This document shows positions 23,684 to 35,020 of a stretch of DNA of 64,000 bases, piece after piece. Under the pieces are notes generated by a model. It made no database searches, was not told the origin of the DNA, and was given only the letters and a program-made list of their open reading frames with translations. Where the stretch lies: assembly GCA_963930775.1 (NCBI GenBank), contig OZ005689.1:17011775-17075774 (forward strand), read 5' to 3'. This stretch comes from Cliona cf. orientalis. Lineage: Eukaryota > Porifera > Demospongiae > Clionaida > Clionaidae. Within the stretch, counting starts at the first letter, position 1. Every line of letters begins with the position of its first letter. The position numbers were made by a program, and so were the translations under genes.

Positions 23684-24694
23684 GTACCATTAAATTGCGT
23701 GGGCGTGAGGTGGGGATATGACACCTAAACCACATCAAAGTCATTAGTGAGGTGCATGATGTGTAACCACGCCCTTTTAATTGCACAGGTCTCAGGGGTG
23801 TGACTGCTAGAGCCGGAAGTGTTCATTTAATATCCTCCATGGACCGGAAGCCGAGCCGGAAGGGAGGGGCCAGGCCACGCCCAAAACAGCCCCACCCTGT
23901 TCCCCAAGGACCACCATTCTCAATCAAGTGCCTACTAACCACCGGATGTCCACCGGAAGCCCACAATCAATCCCAATTAAAACACACAGCTTCCTCAAGG
24001 CCAAAACACACACAAACACTTGGAGGCCGTTCTGCCACACCGCCCACGCAAGAGCTCACCTCATTTCCTGTGTGGGCGGAGTAACAACACGTCATCGCAA
24101 CCACATCCGCTTCAAACCATCGTCAGCTTCCGTCCGGCCGTACAGGCCCCTCGATCGCACCGCCGTACAGTGCCTCATTAACAGACATGGTCTCACCTTT
24201 GACCTCCTGCCACGCCCCCAAAGCCTCCTGGACGGGTTCAAAGGTCACCACCGCATCCGGGACACGCCCACCTATCGCCGCAGCCAAGTCCCCGGCCCCG
24301 ATGTCCAAGCACTGGCCCGTGAAGCCACGCCCAACCTGAAGCAATAAAACCTGCATTAACGCACACGCACACACTCCACACAGTGCCAGGAACACGCCCA
24401 CATGCTTAATTAAGCCTAATTAGCTTTTTTTTTTTTTTTTTTTTTTTTTTGTCATTGCGGTTAATAGTTAAGCAAGAATGCTTTGATCTTGCTTTGATGT
24501 GGGCAATTACCGGCCTTTTCTTCAGGGGCCACTTCCGGTCGCTAATTACACGCGCATAATCATCCCTGGCCGATTCTGGACACGCCCACCTTCGACCAAA
24601 AGCACTCGTATGGCCTCTTTGGCCACGCCCCTTCACGATTCGCTAATTGAATTAGCCATTCCTGACGCTCACGCCCACGCAATTAAATGGTACC
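23684..24694 (+). mobile_element. Element T3, full-length TTAA element (1.01 kb)
   Basis: TTAA 23680-23683, then GGTACCATTAAATTGCGTGG at the left; inverted CCACGCAATTAAATGGTACC at the right, then TTAA 24695-24698. It contains a T-run of about 30 (24425-24450), many CACGCCC motifs and open frames on both strands that I judge non-coding. Confidence 0.85.
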
Positions 24695-24742
24695 TTAAGC
24701 TTTTTACTATGCCATATACTGTGTACAGTGGATAAGTTTTAA

Positions 24743-26170
24743 GGTACCATTAAATTGCGTGGGCGTGAGGTGGGGGATATGACACCTAAACCACATCAAA
24801 GTCATTAGTGAGGTGCATGTTGTGTAACCACGCCCTTTTAGTTGCACAGGTCTCAGGGGTGTGGCTGCTAGAGCCGGAAGTGTTCATTTAATATCCTCCA
24901 TGGACCGGAAGCCGAGCCGGAAGGGAGGGGCCAGGCCACGCCCAAAACAGCCCCACCCTGTTCCCCAAGGACCACCATTCTCAATCAAGTGCCTACTAAC
25001 CACCGGATGTCCACCGGAAGCCCACAATCAATCCCAATTAAAACACACAGCTTCCTCAAGGCCAAAACACACACAAACACTTGGATGCCGTTCTGCCACA
25101 CCGCCCACGCAAGAGCTCACCACATTTCCTGTGTGGGCGGAGTAACAACACGTCATCGCAACCACATCCGCTTCAAACCATCGTCAGCTTCCGTCCGGCC
25201 GTACAGGCCCCTCGATCGCACCGCCGTACAGTGCCTCATTAACAGACATGGCCTCACCTTTGACCTCCTGCCACGCCCCCAAAGCCTCCTCGCGGGGTTT
25301 AAAGGTCACCACCGCTTCCGGGACACGCCCACCCATCGCCGAGGCCAAGTCCCAGGCGCCGATGTCCAAGCACTGGCCTGTGAGGCCACGCCCAATCGGA
25401 AGCAATAAAACCTGCATTAACGCACACGCACACACTCCACACAGTGCCAGGAACACGCCCACATGCTTAATTAGGCCTAATAAGCTTTTTTTTTTTTTTT
25501 TTTTTTTTTCAAGGAGACCAGAACACTAAGCAGAAAAAAAAATTGTCCAAAACCACCACATAGTTGAGCTGGATGCTCAGTAGAACCACACAATTCAAGC
25601 AGGCACTCTATACTCCAATTTTATCCAAAGTAGGTAAAGGTCGTCACGTTTGTGTGCGCGTACCTAACGGGGATTCCCCGTTTTTCACGTAGCGCGTGGG
25701 CGGAAAACATTGCAAACGCATGGCTTCCCTGTATAAACATATGGGAAAACTTCAAAGGGCCGTAACTTCAATTCAAAGGCGTGAATCAAAATTCTTTCAG
25801 GTCAAATCTCTAGTTTCGACCCATTCTGCGTGCCCATGTAAAAATTATGTCCCCAAGTACTCCCAAACCCCCCATGAATTAGATTATTTATTTAAATCTT
25901 TTTTTTTTTTACTTAGTGTATAATAAGTCGTTGCGGTTAATAGTTAAGAAAGAATGCTTTGATCTTGCTTTGATGTGGGCAATTACCGGTGTTTTCTTCA
26001 GGGGCCACTTCCGGTCGCTAATTACACGCGCATAATCATCCCTGGCCGATTCTGGACACGCCCACCTTCGACCAAAAGCACTCGTATGGCCTCTTCGGCC
26101 ACGCCCCTTCACGATTCGCTAATTGATTTAGCCATTCCTGACGCTCACGCCCACGCAATTAAATGGTACC
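24743..26170 (+). mobile_element. Element T4, full-length TTAA element with nested U insert (1.43 kb)
   Basis: TTAA 24739-24742 and TTAA 26171-26174 flank the same inverted ends as T3. A U-type insertion of about 400 bp (25510-25925) sits next to the T-run. A 44-bp spacer of unrelated sequence separates T3 from T4. Confidence 0.85.
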
Positions 26171-26174
26171 TTAA

Positions 26175-26319
26175 ATGAACACTTCCGGCTCTAGCAGCCA
26201 CACCCCTGAGACCTGGGCAATTAAAAGGGCGTGGTTACACAGCATGCACCTCACTTATGACTTTGATGTGGTTTAAGTGTCATATTCCCCACCTCACGCC
26301 CACGCAATTTAATGGTAAC
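26175..26319 (-). mobile_element. Element T5, remaining end of T2
   Basis: It is the reverse complement of the first 150 bp of T1/T3, from AAATGAACACTTCCGG to the terminal TTTAATGGTAAC, followed by TTAA 26320-26323. With T2 it completes one minus-strand copy. Confidence 0.8.
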
Positions 26320-26323
26320 TTAA

Positions 26324-27240
26324 TATCAGTGTCAATTATTATTTAATTGTTGCAATGAACAAAAAGTAATAGCTACTGACCAATGGTCGGTAGCTATCTA
26401 CCAAGCCACTGGCGTGGAGGTATGGGTGCACTGGGTGCTGGTGCACCCATGAAATATCTGTGAGATTTCTGTATAGCTAATATATGAGGCACACATAATG
26501 CCATACAGTAACGTTTACTCTGATCATGAGTGTAAATTAAACATTACATATGCATGGCATCGTTTATCAAACTGCAAGATACTGGTAGCTAGCTACTGAT
26601 AGTGGCTAGATTGTGTCACACCAATCTAGCATTATGAGAAATTAAATAACAGCTTCTTTCACTTTCCTCTCCCAATGGAGTAGGAACTGGTGGGAGGGGC
26701 CAGGGGGGCCACTGCCCCCCACCCCTAAGTAATCAGGCTTGATACATAACCCTTGTGTATGTATTTTTATGATAATTTTATTATATCAGACAGACACTCT
26801 TTGTTTAAAGATCATCGGGATCTGGCCTAGGGTTTCTATCATCTTAAACACTATCTATTCTGATTTTATGTCATTCTAAGATCCTCCTCACTCAGGCCTT
26901 TTAAATTTATATACAGGATCTTTACTGTTGACAGTGGCTTGTATTCATCATCACGTACTCTTCTTTTCTTTTTCCTGTCTGTATTGGACCTTGTATTTCC
27001 TCACAAATCCTTTGGGGTATTCATTGCATTTCAGCACCCCCCTGCATATGATGTAATTCGTCCTTCAAGAGGTATTAATTGGTCCGATGTCAAGTCATGT
27101 GCTCTCTTCATAAGAGTTCTCACTGAGTTGCTTTGACCTGCATTCCATGGCGGGAGTGGAACAGGAGATATCTATTGGTGTGGGTTTTCTTTCTATATAC
27201 CGTGGTTCTCAGCTTTTCATTTTCATCCCTCATCACTAGT
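26324..27240. other. Intergenic DNA, nothing recognised
   Basis: AT-rich sequence with only a small palindrome near 26428-26451 (GGTGCACTGG and GGTGCACC). No exon-like frame with known motifs. Confidence 0.5.
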
Positions 27241-27250
27241 GACATAATTA

Positions 27251-27309
27251 TAGTCTCGTGCCCAGCCTCTTTATCACCAGCGTGCGATAAAGAGGCTAGG
27301 CTGAGACTA
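27251..27309. repeat. Hairpin with TAGTCTCGTNCCCAG cap, example 1
   Basis: TAGTCTCGTGCCCAGCCTCT and its imperfect reverse complement (AGAGGCTAGGCTGAGACTA) enclose a loop of about 10 bp. Confidence 0.75.
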
Positions 27310-27529
27310 TAGTACATCAAGGAATCCGAGTAACAATATAAAACTCTGCTGACCCCAGTAGCTAAACTCATGCAATCACTGAATCAGATTCTTCAAGTTC
27401 TCTACTATGAACGTCGAATTACACTGGGGGTCCCCAAAATCGTAATGGAAATGGGGACCCAGAATCCCCAAAATTTTATGACACCAGCTCCACGATCGCG
27501 ACAAACTGAATCTGGTCCTCCTTGCATTT

Positions 27530-28045
27530 TTTGCCCTGAGCCCGAGGAAGACTGCAGTAGAGTAGCAGTTGAAACTGTAGGCATTTTAAATTATTAATGA
27601 TTTATTTATGAGACTAGTTCCAAATGGGTTGAAGTGAACAGGGACCAAGGAAAAGAGCTCTCCCCGCTTTGAATCAGGACTTCGCGAAAGCTCAGAAAAG
27701 CCGTCATACGAGCCCACCTCCACCCCCCCCCCCCCCCCGAGAGAAGTGTGGCTAAGAGATAATAGGCCTCCGCTCAGAGTCAGACGACGATCGAGCTCCT
27801 GCCATGTCACCGACTTCATCTGAAGGATCGCCACCAGCAGTAGGGATCGAGATCTACTTCATCTTTGAGAAGAAGCAGGCGGTTAGCATCGACCCTTTCT
27901 CCCTTTGTGCGTAGGAGGGGCTGGCACGCGAGACTAGTCCCCAGGAGCGTCGGACACACCCATCGTAGACTTGTAGTTATACATTTTTGCCCTGAGGAAG
28001 ACTGCAGTAGAGCAGTCACAAATTCAATTGTAGGCATTTATGATG
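27530..28045 (+). repeat. Direct repeats flanking a short segment
   Basis: TTTTTGCCCTGAG, GAGGAAGACTGCAGTAGAG and GTAGGCATTT occur in the same order at about 27528-27586 and 27983-28040. A 17-C run lies between. It could be a small tandem duplication; no coding sense is evident. Confidence 0.5.
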
Positions 28046-28110
28046 ATTACTGAGAATATATTTTTTATTGAGAGAAATAATGCCAGATTGGTGTAACATG
28101 ATCTAGCTAT

Positions 28111-28176
28111 AGACTAGTCTCGTCCCCAGACTGGCTCCAGTGCGCGCGCACTGGAGGGTCTGGGGACGAGACTAAT
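28111..28176. repeat. Hairpin with TAGTCTCGTNCCCAG cap, example 2
   Basis: TAGTCTCGTCCCCAGAC pairs with GTCTGGGGACGAGACTA; the inner arms CTCCAGTGCGCG and CGCACTGGAG differ from those of example 1. Confidence 0.8.
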
Positions 28177-28737
28177 CTAGCTAGTCCCGTAGCTATCAAT
28201 ATCATGACGAACACCCAATCAAGAAGTTCGCTACAACTAGTACTTGCAGTAATCTTACAGTTTGGTCGAAATGGAGATGACAATAAAATGTATCTGTAAT
28301 AACGGCACGCAACAGGCCTGTGAGTCTCCCCTGTCGGATCGGAAGGGCCTAGGGATTCTACATGACCCCTGACCTGCGGATCCCATTTATTAATAGCAAC
28401 TGTCGATGACTACTTCGCTTTCTAGGCTTCCGGCAGGAAAGAAACTGATGGGCAAGTGGATTTAGGCCACTCCAAATTGATTGCTTGTGGAGTCAGGCCC
28501 GACCGACCCTAACTTTCGGTATTTCAATTTACAAATGAAAATTTAGGGTAATTTGAAAACAGATATATGGTTTCAAGCACATGTATGCCTAAGAGAAACG
28601 GAGAGAAAGGAGAGATGGCTGCCGCTAGCAGTTATACGTGGTCCAGTGTGGTTGTTTATAGGGAGGCTACGGTAGCGAAGAGGCGAATGATCGTAAACTA
28701 CGATTGGAGTGACACTTACCGACCCTAAGTTTTTGAG

Positions 28738-29697
28738 AAGAGACTTGTCACAGGCTCAAGACGGGCTGCTCATCGAACTATTTAATATCCTGGGCCAACA
28801 TACGCTGAAAGTTTGCCGGTCTGGAGTCTGGCAGGACCTTTCTGGTCTTTGCATTGATTTAGCCACAGGTACGTAAATGCTTTCCCAGGGGCGGAGAAAT
28901 GGGAGGGGGGGGAACCTGAGCGCCCCCCTCCACCATTTTTGCTACCTGTTCTCCGCCCTTGTTTCCAGCTCGTAGTCGTAGGGAAACTTGTCAAACATTG
29001 TTGTCCTTTGACCCTCTCTCACCTCTACCACCTTGTGGAGACTCACTACAAACAAAACACGACACGTCATGTTATGACTCATGCACCCCACATGCATGTA
29101 GCTATTATGCTGATCAAAAGTATTACTGGCCGGATGACCTGATACTGAACCTACCTGATAGGTCAAATGTTCTTATATCTTACCTTCGGCGGGTCACGGT
29201 TCTGTAGCTAATAAGTAGCTGATCATGAATGATGACAGTAGGTACTATATGTGCTGGTTAGCCAATAGGGGTGAAAATGGCGTGCGAGACTATATAGGGT
29301 GAAAAGTGTATTGGCAACTGTGCATGTGAGACTCCAAGTGGCCCCATTTTAGGATGTAGTTCTCTACTGATCTATGCTACATGTATTTAGTTGAAGGTAT
29401 CTACAAACTCTGGATGATTGTAGGTCATCAATGCCAGTCTGAGCCTCATCCCCAGGCCCTCCTCAGCTGAAAGCTAGGCAGGCCTGGCCGCCATGACTCT
29501 ACTTACCTTATCAATGATTATAAAATAAAATTACAAATTACATAGACATTCTGGCAATAGAGCTACCAAATGCAAAGATCAGATAGGTCCTGCCAGACTC
29601 CAGACAGGCAAACTTTCAGTATAATATGTTGGCCCACGATATAATTCATGTAGCTAGCATGAGCATGCAGCCTGCCTTGAGCCTGTGACAAGTCTCT
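28738..29697. mobile_element. 960-bp fold-back element
   Basis: Arms of about 110 bp are inverted: AGACTTGTCACAGGCTCAAG against CTTGAGCCTGTGACAAGTCT, and GAAAGTTTGCC, GTCTGGAGTCTGGCAGGACC against GGTCCTGCCAGACTCCAGAC. No transposase frame. Confidence 0.75.
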
Positions 29698-30291
29698 GGA
29701 TGCACCACACTATCTTGCATAATAAAGTAGGCTTACAAGATCGTCGACCTATACCACATTTGGAACCTTCTTGACGACCATTTCCTTTTCGTTTTCGTTA
29801 CAGCGTTCGTTTTCGTTTCCGACTTGCCCGAAACTGATCAGTGTCTGGGGAACGAGACTAGATCAGTGATCGGATAGCTATCGGGCTACCTGTGTTCCTA
29901 GTCGAAATGGAGAGGACAGTTTTGTTGCTAGTGTCTCTTTGTTACCCTGGACTTCATCTTACAAGTTTTATATCAGGTATTGAAAGATAATTTGAAAATA
30001 TTATAGGGGACTATAGCTACTACTATTATAATAGCAAAATTAAATTATAACTCTTTAACTTACACTTCGTGTATAGATATCCTCGCTCATGCAGGATGGT
30101 GATCTATTTAATATTAAAGTAGCTAAAAGCTAGTGTATTTTGTGCGCAGGCCAATATGCAGTATATATGTAAAATTAGACATGCTATAGCCACAGGAGCT
30201 AGTGATCATTAATAGACCTGTGCATGATAAAAACCTATTTAAACAGAAACATGCTTATGATAGCATTAACAGTAAGAGTTAGTGAAACCAT

Positions 30292-30345
30292 AGATATTAT
30301 AGACTACGTAAACGTTTACGTAGTCTATAATATTATTATCTATGG
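30292..30345. repeat. Near-perfect 54-bp palindrome
   Basis: ATTATAGACTACGTAAAC is followed directly by GTTTACGTAGTCTATAAT, extended by CCATAGAT and ATCTATGG. This would extrude as a loopless hairpin. Confidence 0.8.
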
Positions 30346-30822
30346 TGCAACACCTTGTCCTCAAGGTCCAGCAGCCGGAAACTCGAAGGCGGTGATCATT
30401 TCGGAGGCCGTGCAAAAGGCGATTTGAGTTTAGTAGCTAGTTCTGTACTCGTTGAGAGGTTCTCAGGCTCATGATAGAAATCAACGTTTGTCATTCACTG
30501 CCCCTGAATAGAAGTAAATTGTACAAAGAAAGGTGACCTTTTAAAGTTGATGCATGATTTTATCTTTTGAGTGAAAGATTATAATATACAGCCATGATGC
30601 TAAGGTCATAAGACGATCAGAATTCGATCGATGCTAAAGAACTCTCTTAGGGAGTGGCTTTGTGTACCTGTTTCAAGTAAGATGAGCCTGTCTATTTTCT
30701 AGTGCTCTGTATATGCGTATCTATGGTAGCTATATATGCCCACGGGATTTATAGTATCACAGTCATGCGGGATGCATGATATTTAATGCAGTCAGCCCTC
30801 GGCCCACTTTGTACCCTCGTGC

Positions 30823-30917
30823 TAGTCTCGAACCCAGACCCGCCCTTTTCTGTAGCGCTGGATGTATCACCGTACATCCGGCGCTGCAGAAAAGGGCGGA
30901 GTCTGGGTTCGAGACTA
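30823..30917. repeat. Hairpin with TAGTCTCGNNCCCAG cap, example 3
   Basis: Arms of about 44 bp: TAGTCTCGAACCCAGACCCG and GGGTTCGAGACTA outside, GCGCTGGATGTA and TACATCCGGCGC inside. The inner GCGCTGGATGTAT motif recurs in the inverted repeat at 44922-45845. Confidence 0.85.
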
Positions 30918-31064
30918 CTCTCGTGCTTCGGTGCAAAAAATGCCACATTATATCCCTCGTGCCCGTGATATAACTACTATCCTTGGAGTAGGTGATAGAG
31001 CTTAATTCACTGTGACGAGCCGGCACACAAAACTCCACTGAAGCCATAATATTATGATCTCAAT

Positions 31065-31935
31065 CAAACCCGGCGCCTCAATCGCAGAGATGGAGTCTGA
31101 GATTGACTCTCGACTTCAAGTTTCGATGCTTCAATCACAGGAGATGAACTCGGCAGCACACTGTGTACGGCTTCCGAACTTCAGATCAGTCGTGGCATGA
31201 CGCGTACTATAAATAGCACAAGCTTAGCTTTATTTATCAACAGGATTACGTCAGCCAAGAGAATGCGTGAGGTTCGGCCAGCATTACTTGTCGGAGAAAG
31301 TAGCACTCAGCTTTTAATGTATTTGCTGGATATATTATGTAAGTTAATATAATTATGATTCTGTGGATTTTCAGGTCTCAGAAGTGTTCCGTAAAGGCTC
31401 TGAATTTTAGCGCCATGGCGACATAGATTACATCATAATTACAACATAATTACCTAATAACCACAGAAAAGTAAATTTATACTGGGAAAGTAATGAAAAA
31501 TTTAGACTACATCCCTCGTCCCTCATGAAAAGTATTACGCTGGGCTACTGTATGCCGCCATAATTTGAACTAGGACACCTCAACAAACTGCGCATGCTCC
31601 GTATACGCGTGTATTGGGGCGCGCGGCTTGAGCCGGTTGACATGACCCGGACATGACCTCCACCTCCGCTGCGCTGCCATGTGCTAGACTGAATAGGGAA
31701 ATCCCCCCGAAGTGCGAACTTGCCAAAGAAAGCGAACGGAGAAAATCGCCATATATCATTGATAGTCCACGATTTCTTCTACGCTAGGTTCGAATTCTGG
31801 TTCCCAACAACGTTACCTTTCATGTGCGCTAAACATTTTTCACAGCAATTACATCATGGATTTCATCATAAATTTCATCATAATTTCATCATAGCAAGAG
31901 CCAAACTATTTTTTGTTGATTGGGACTACGGGATG
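31065..31935 (+). repeat. Approx. 830-870-bp repeat, copy B (TATA/CRE-containing)
   Basis: This is the second copy of the sequence at 4490-5310, including the TATAAATAG motif, GGATTACGTCAGC and the TTTCATCATAA tail. It lies upstream of receptor 2 by 8.7 kb and directly abuts the fold-back element at 31941-32475. Confidence 0.7.
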
Positions 31936-31940
31936 TAATA

Positions 31941-32475
31941 AATTTCGCAGTGGCTATTGATCCGGCAGCCAGACGACCTTTTCCAATGCTATAGGTCCGG
32001 CAGTCCCAGCCCCCGAAGGGGGCTGGGACTGCCAGCTATATAATATATACATAGGACTATACGCTGTAGGTAGGGCTAGCTAGATTTCGGGTATGGTATG
32101 GATAGCAGGGTTAGTTCGGCAGGGTAGGTAGGTAGGGTTGGGTTTCGGCTAGGTATGTTTAGCAGGGTTAGTTCGGCAGGGTAGGTAGGTAGGGTTGGGT
32201 TTCGGGTACGGTATGGTTAGCAGGGTTAGTGGTGTACTATATTAGTATCATTGTTTGGTGTATATTATCGTGACAAAGTGGGTTCCAGCAGCAGCGGCAG
32301 TGGCGGTGTGTCTGGGTTCTGGCGCCGATGGTACGGGTTGGAATCCAGCTTCTCCTCTTTACTTCAGTTTTTTCTAGCTCCTTTTTTCTGAAAAATTTCT
32401 AAATATTTCTGCCGGATCTATAGCGTTGGCAAAGGTCATCCGGCTGCCGGATCAATAGCCACTGCAAATAAATTT
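31941..32475. mobile_element. 535-bp element with 63-bp inverted ends and internal minisatellite
   Basis: GCAGTGGCTATTGATCCGGC at the left is inverted as GCCGGATCAATAGCCACTGC at the right. Inside lie a perfect hairpin (GGCAGTCCCAGCCCC and its complement, 32008-32042) and a 58-bp tandem repeat at 32085-32230. Confidence 0.75.
32085..32230 (+). repeat. 58-bp minisatellite, about 2.5 units
   Basis: Units start TTTCGGGTA or TTTCGGCTA and contain AGCAGGGTTAGTTCGGCAGG and TAGGTAGGTAGGGTTGGG. G-rich with GGGTTAG motifs, but not a telomeric array. Confidence 0.8.
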
Positions 32476-32859
32476 TGTAGCACAGTGCAGTGGCACAATA
32501 GTTTGGCATTATCTCGACAATTACGTAATAGTGGGTCACTGGGTGAGTACAGTGCATTGACAATTGGGTGTGTCTCATACGTGATATAATGCGCATGCTC
32601 GGAGTGCGTTGCCATGCTGAAGTCATGCGAGCTATATGGCTACTCGCTAGCGCTGCAGCGGCATGCTGGATAAATCATGGATATGAAGGTGCAAGGCTCG
32701 AGGAGCGGTAAGGCACTAGACATAGGCGAGCTACTCGCTAGTTTGTGCAGCGCTAGTGCTCTGCTGGATGGATCATAGAAGGCGCAAGGTAAGGCTCGAG
32801 GAGCGGTCAGCGCGGTAACGTACGGTACAGATCCTAAAATTATGCTGGGTAGCTGCTGT

Positions 32860-33240
32860 TAACAATAAAATTTAGAACTTGGTTTTCTCCCTAAACGGAA
32901 GAGTCTCATCACTAGCTACTTGGGCCGCCTAAAGCAGCCTTCTTTGTCAGCCTGCTTCATCACAGCATGCAAGTTAACGAGAGGTGTGGCTACGAAACTT
33001 CGGCACCTCCCATCATCCACTTAATTACACTGTACGGAATTTGTGAGCAAGCCATGTAAGATGGCATTGATAAATTGCACTATGTTCAACCCTACGCTTG
33101 CTTTTTGAGGGGTGCAGATATTAATAGCCAGTAATAATGCATGCGATTGAATCAAACTGACGGTTACTGACCATCCCACCATAGTGACAACTAGGGAACG
33201 TCTCCCACTATACGGCATATTGCAATGCACTAAACACTAA
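32860..33240 (-). repeat. Dispersed repeat related to 49855-50450, inverted
   Basis: Landmarks GCCTAAAGCAGCCTTCTTT, GTAAGATGGCATTGATAAA and CTACGCTTGCTTTTTGAGGG are reverse complements of sequence at 50110-50420. An additional fragment lies at 42475-42600. Confidence 0.6.
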
Positions 33241-33308
33241 ATAAAAATCTTATTGCTAAATTTTTCGAAATACCCGTTTTGAATTTTTCCTGTGCATAAA
33301 ACATTTTA

Positions 33309-33494
33309 CCGTAAATCGCGAATATTTCGTGTCTAAAATATTTCATGCGATAATTTTTCGCGTTAAATAATTTTCGGATAAACGGCCCTGTACCGCATTG
33401 TCGTTAATATTGCGCATGTATTTCGTGCGTTTAATTTTCGCACAAGCCATGCTATCCGAAAATATTTTAACATCGAAATATTTGCGATTTACGG
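33309..33494. mobile_element. CCGTAAATCGCG palindromic MITE, copy 2 (186 bp)
   Basis: TA-flanked; the inverted ends match 17747-17933, with inner ATTTTCGGAT and ATCCGAAAAT pairs. Confidence 0.8.
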
Positions 33495-33970
33495 TAGCTG
33501 GTAACTCTAAGAAGTTAGTGGCATAAACTCACAAACCGGCAATATACAAATTCTTGCGAAGGGCTGGCTGCAACACTAGCTATGATATCACAGGGCCTTT
33601 TCCTTCTGCTAGCAGCTCTCATAGGAATACTAATAGCTGTCTTTATCACCTTCGTTATTTGGATATTTTTATAATTTTGACGATATATTTATGATTTAAA
33701 TGCAAGCCCCCAACCCCTCCCACTCCAGTGCCTACACTAAATAATTTGAGAACCCTATCGGAGTAAGACCAATCTTATCAAGCTGTAGTAGCATCAATGA
33801 ACCCATATACCAATTTGTTGACACATAACTACAATGTATGTTAAACCATACATGAAATCCTCCCCTCCCAGGGGCGGATCCAGGATTTCTTGGGGGGGAG
33901 GTTCACTGCTTGTTTACAGATTAGGCTATGCCCATTTTCAAAAATGTACGCCCACAAATGGCCAATGAAT

Positions 33971-35020
33971 ATACGGTGGCCGAAAAGGGCCATTCCAAAC
34001 TTCCAATTTCTCGATTTCCATTTCTGAAGTGATCACACTCACATTTCTTTTAATTGTCATTTCAAAATCTTTACTTAGACCTTTATTTTAGCCAGCAGCT
34101 AGACTACATGGCAACTTCCGCGAACTGCGTATCTTTGAGCATAGATAGAATATAGCGAGTACTCAAACGGGATAGCATGCACACTGCGTCATCCGGCGCG
34201 CAAACTAGGGGTTAAACGTCAACACTAAGTGGTTATCGATTTGATTTGTGTTTCTGAATCGACGATTTCCAATCCTGGGCATTTCTAATTTGGACTGTCA
34301 TATTATTGTACGTAGATTTCCTATTTCATTCTAGCTGGACTCCTAGCGTTTGCATTCCTCCCTCCACGAATTCGCATGCGCACAGGAATGTGAACCTTTG
34401 CATGTACAAGCCCCACCCCTATCTGTGAAGCACACGGTAGATATCGCTGATGATAGCGCCGTATTAATGCAATGGTGGTGAATATAAAAATTAGAGCGCA
34501 AACAGATCTAGTCTTAGTAGAAATCTAACAAAATGGGGGGCTGGCTAGAGCTAGGATTGTATCGGGGATGTATCAAGGAGCCTATGCGTAGGAGCGGCTG
34601 GCTCGTGCGACTTGTATCAAGCCTCTTTCCCAGGCCACACTCAGTTGCACGCTGACTGGGAGTGGCCTGAGAACGAGGCGATAACTTTAGAAATGAAGAT
34701 TTTAGAAATAGTCAATGCAGCGAGGATTAGGAAATCATCAATTCAGAAACAGATATCGAGAACACATTAGTGTGACCTTTGACCCCCTAGTCTGCGCGCC
34801 GGCATTGGAGTATGATGTGGTGTGCTGTCTGGTTCGAGTGCTCGCTCTGTCTATGCTTAAAGACACACAGTTCGCGGAAGTTGCCATTACACTGCTAAAA
34901 ATCAAGGTACAAGTAAAGATTTTGAAATAATAGTTTTAGAAATGTGAGTTTGGAAATGACCAATTCAGAAATGGAAATCGAGAAATTGGAAGTTTGGAAT
35001 GGCCCTTTTCGGCTACCATA
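33971..35020. mobile_element. 1.05-kb fold-back element
   Basis: The outer arms are perfectly inverted over about 49 bp (GGCCGAAAAGGGCCATTCCA against its complement), with further inverted pairs inside (CAACTTCCGCGAACTG against its complement near 34870-34890). It encloses a smaller hairpin at 34630-34679. Confidence 0.8.

Noticed and set aside
21636..26178. Many 64-190-codon open frames in the TTAA cluster
   Set aside because: They overlap on both strands, recur because the elements recur, and in the pair compared (T3 and T4) replacement changes outnumber silent ones.
27530..28045. Pair of direct repeats as LTRs of a retrotransposon
   Set aside because: The repeats are only about 60 bp, lack the usual TG...CA ends, and enclose under 400 bp with no gag/pol sequence.
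32085..32230. Telomere-like GGGTTAG motifs
   Set aside because: They occur once per 58-bp unit in a minisatellite, not as a pure hexamer array.
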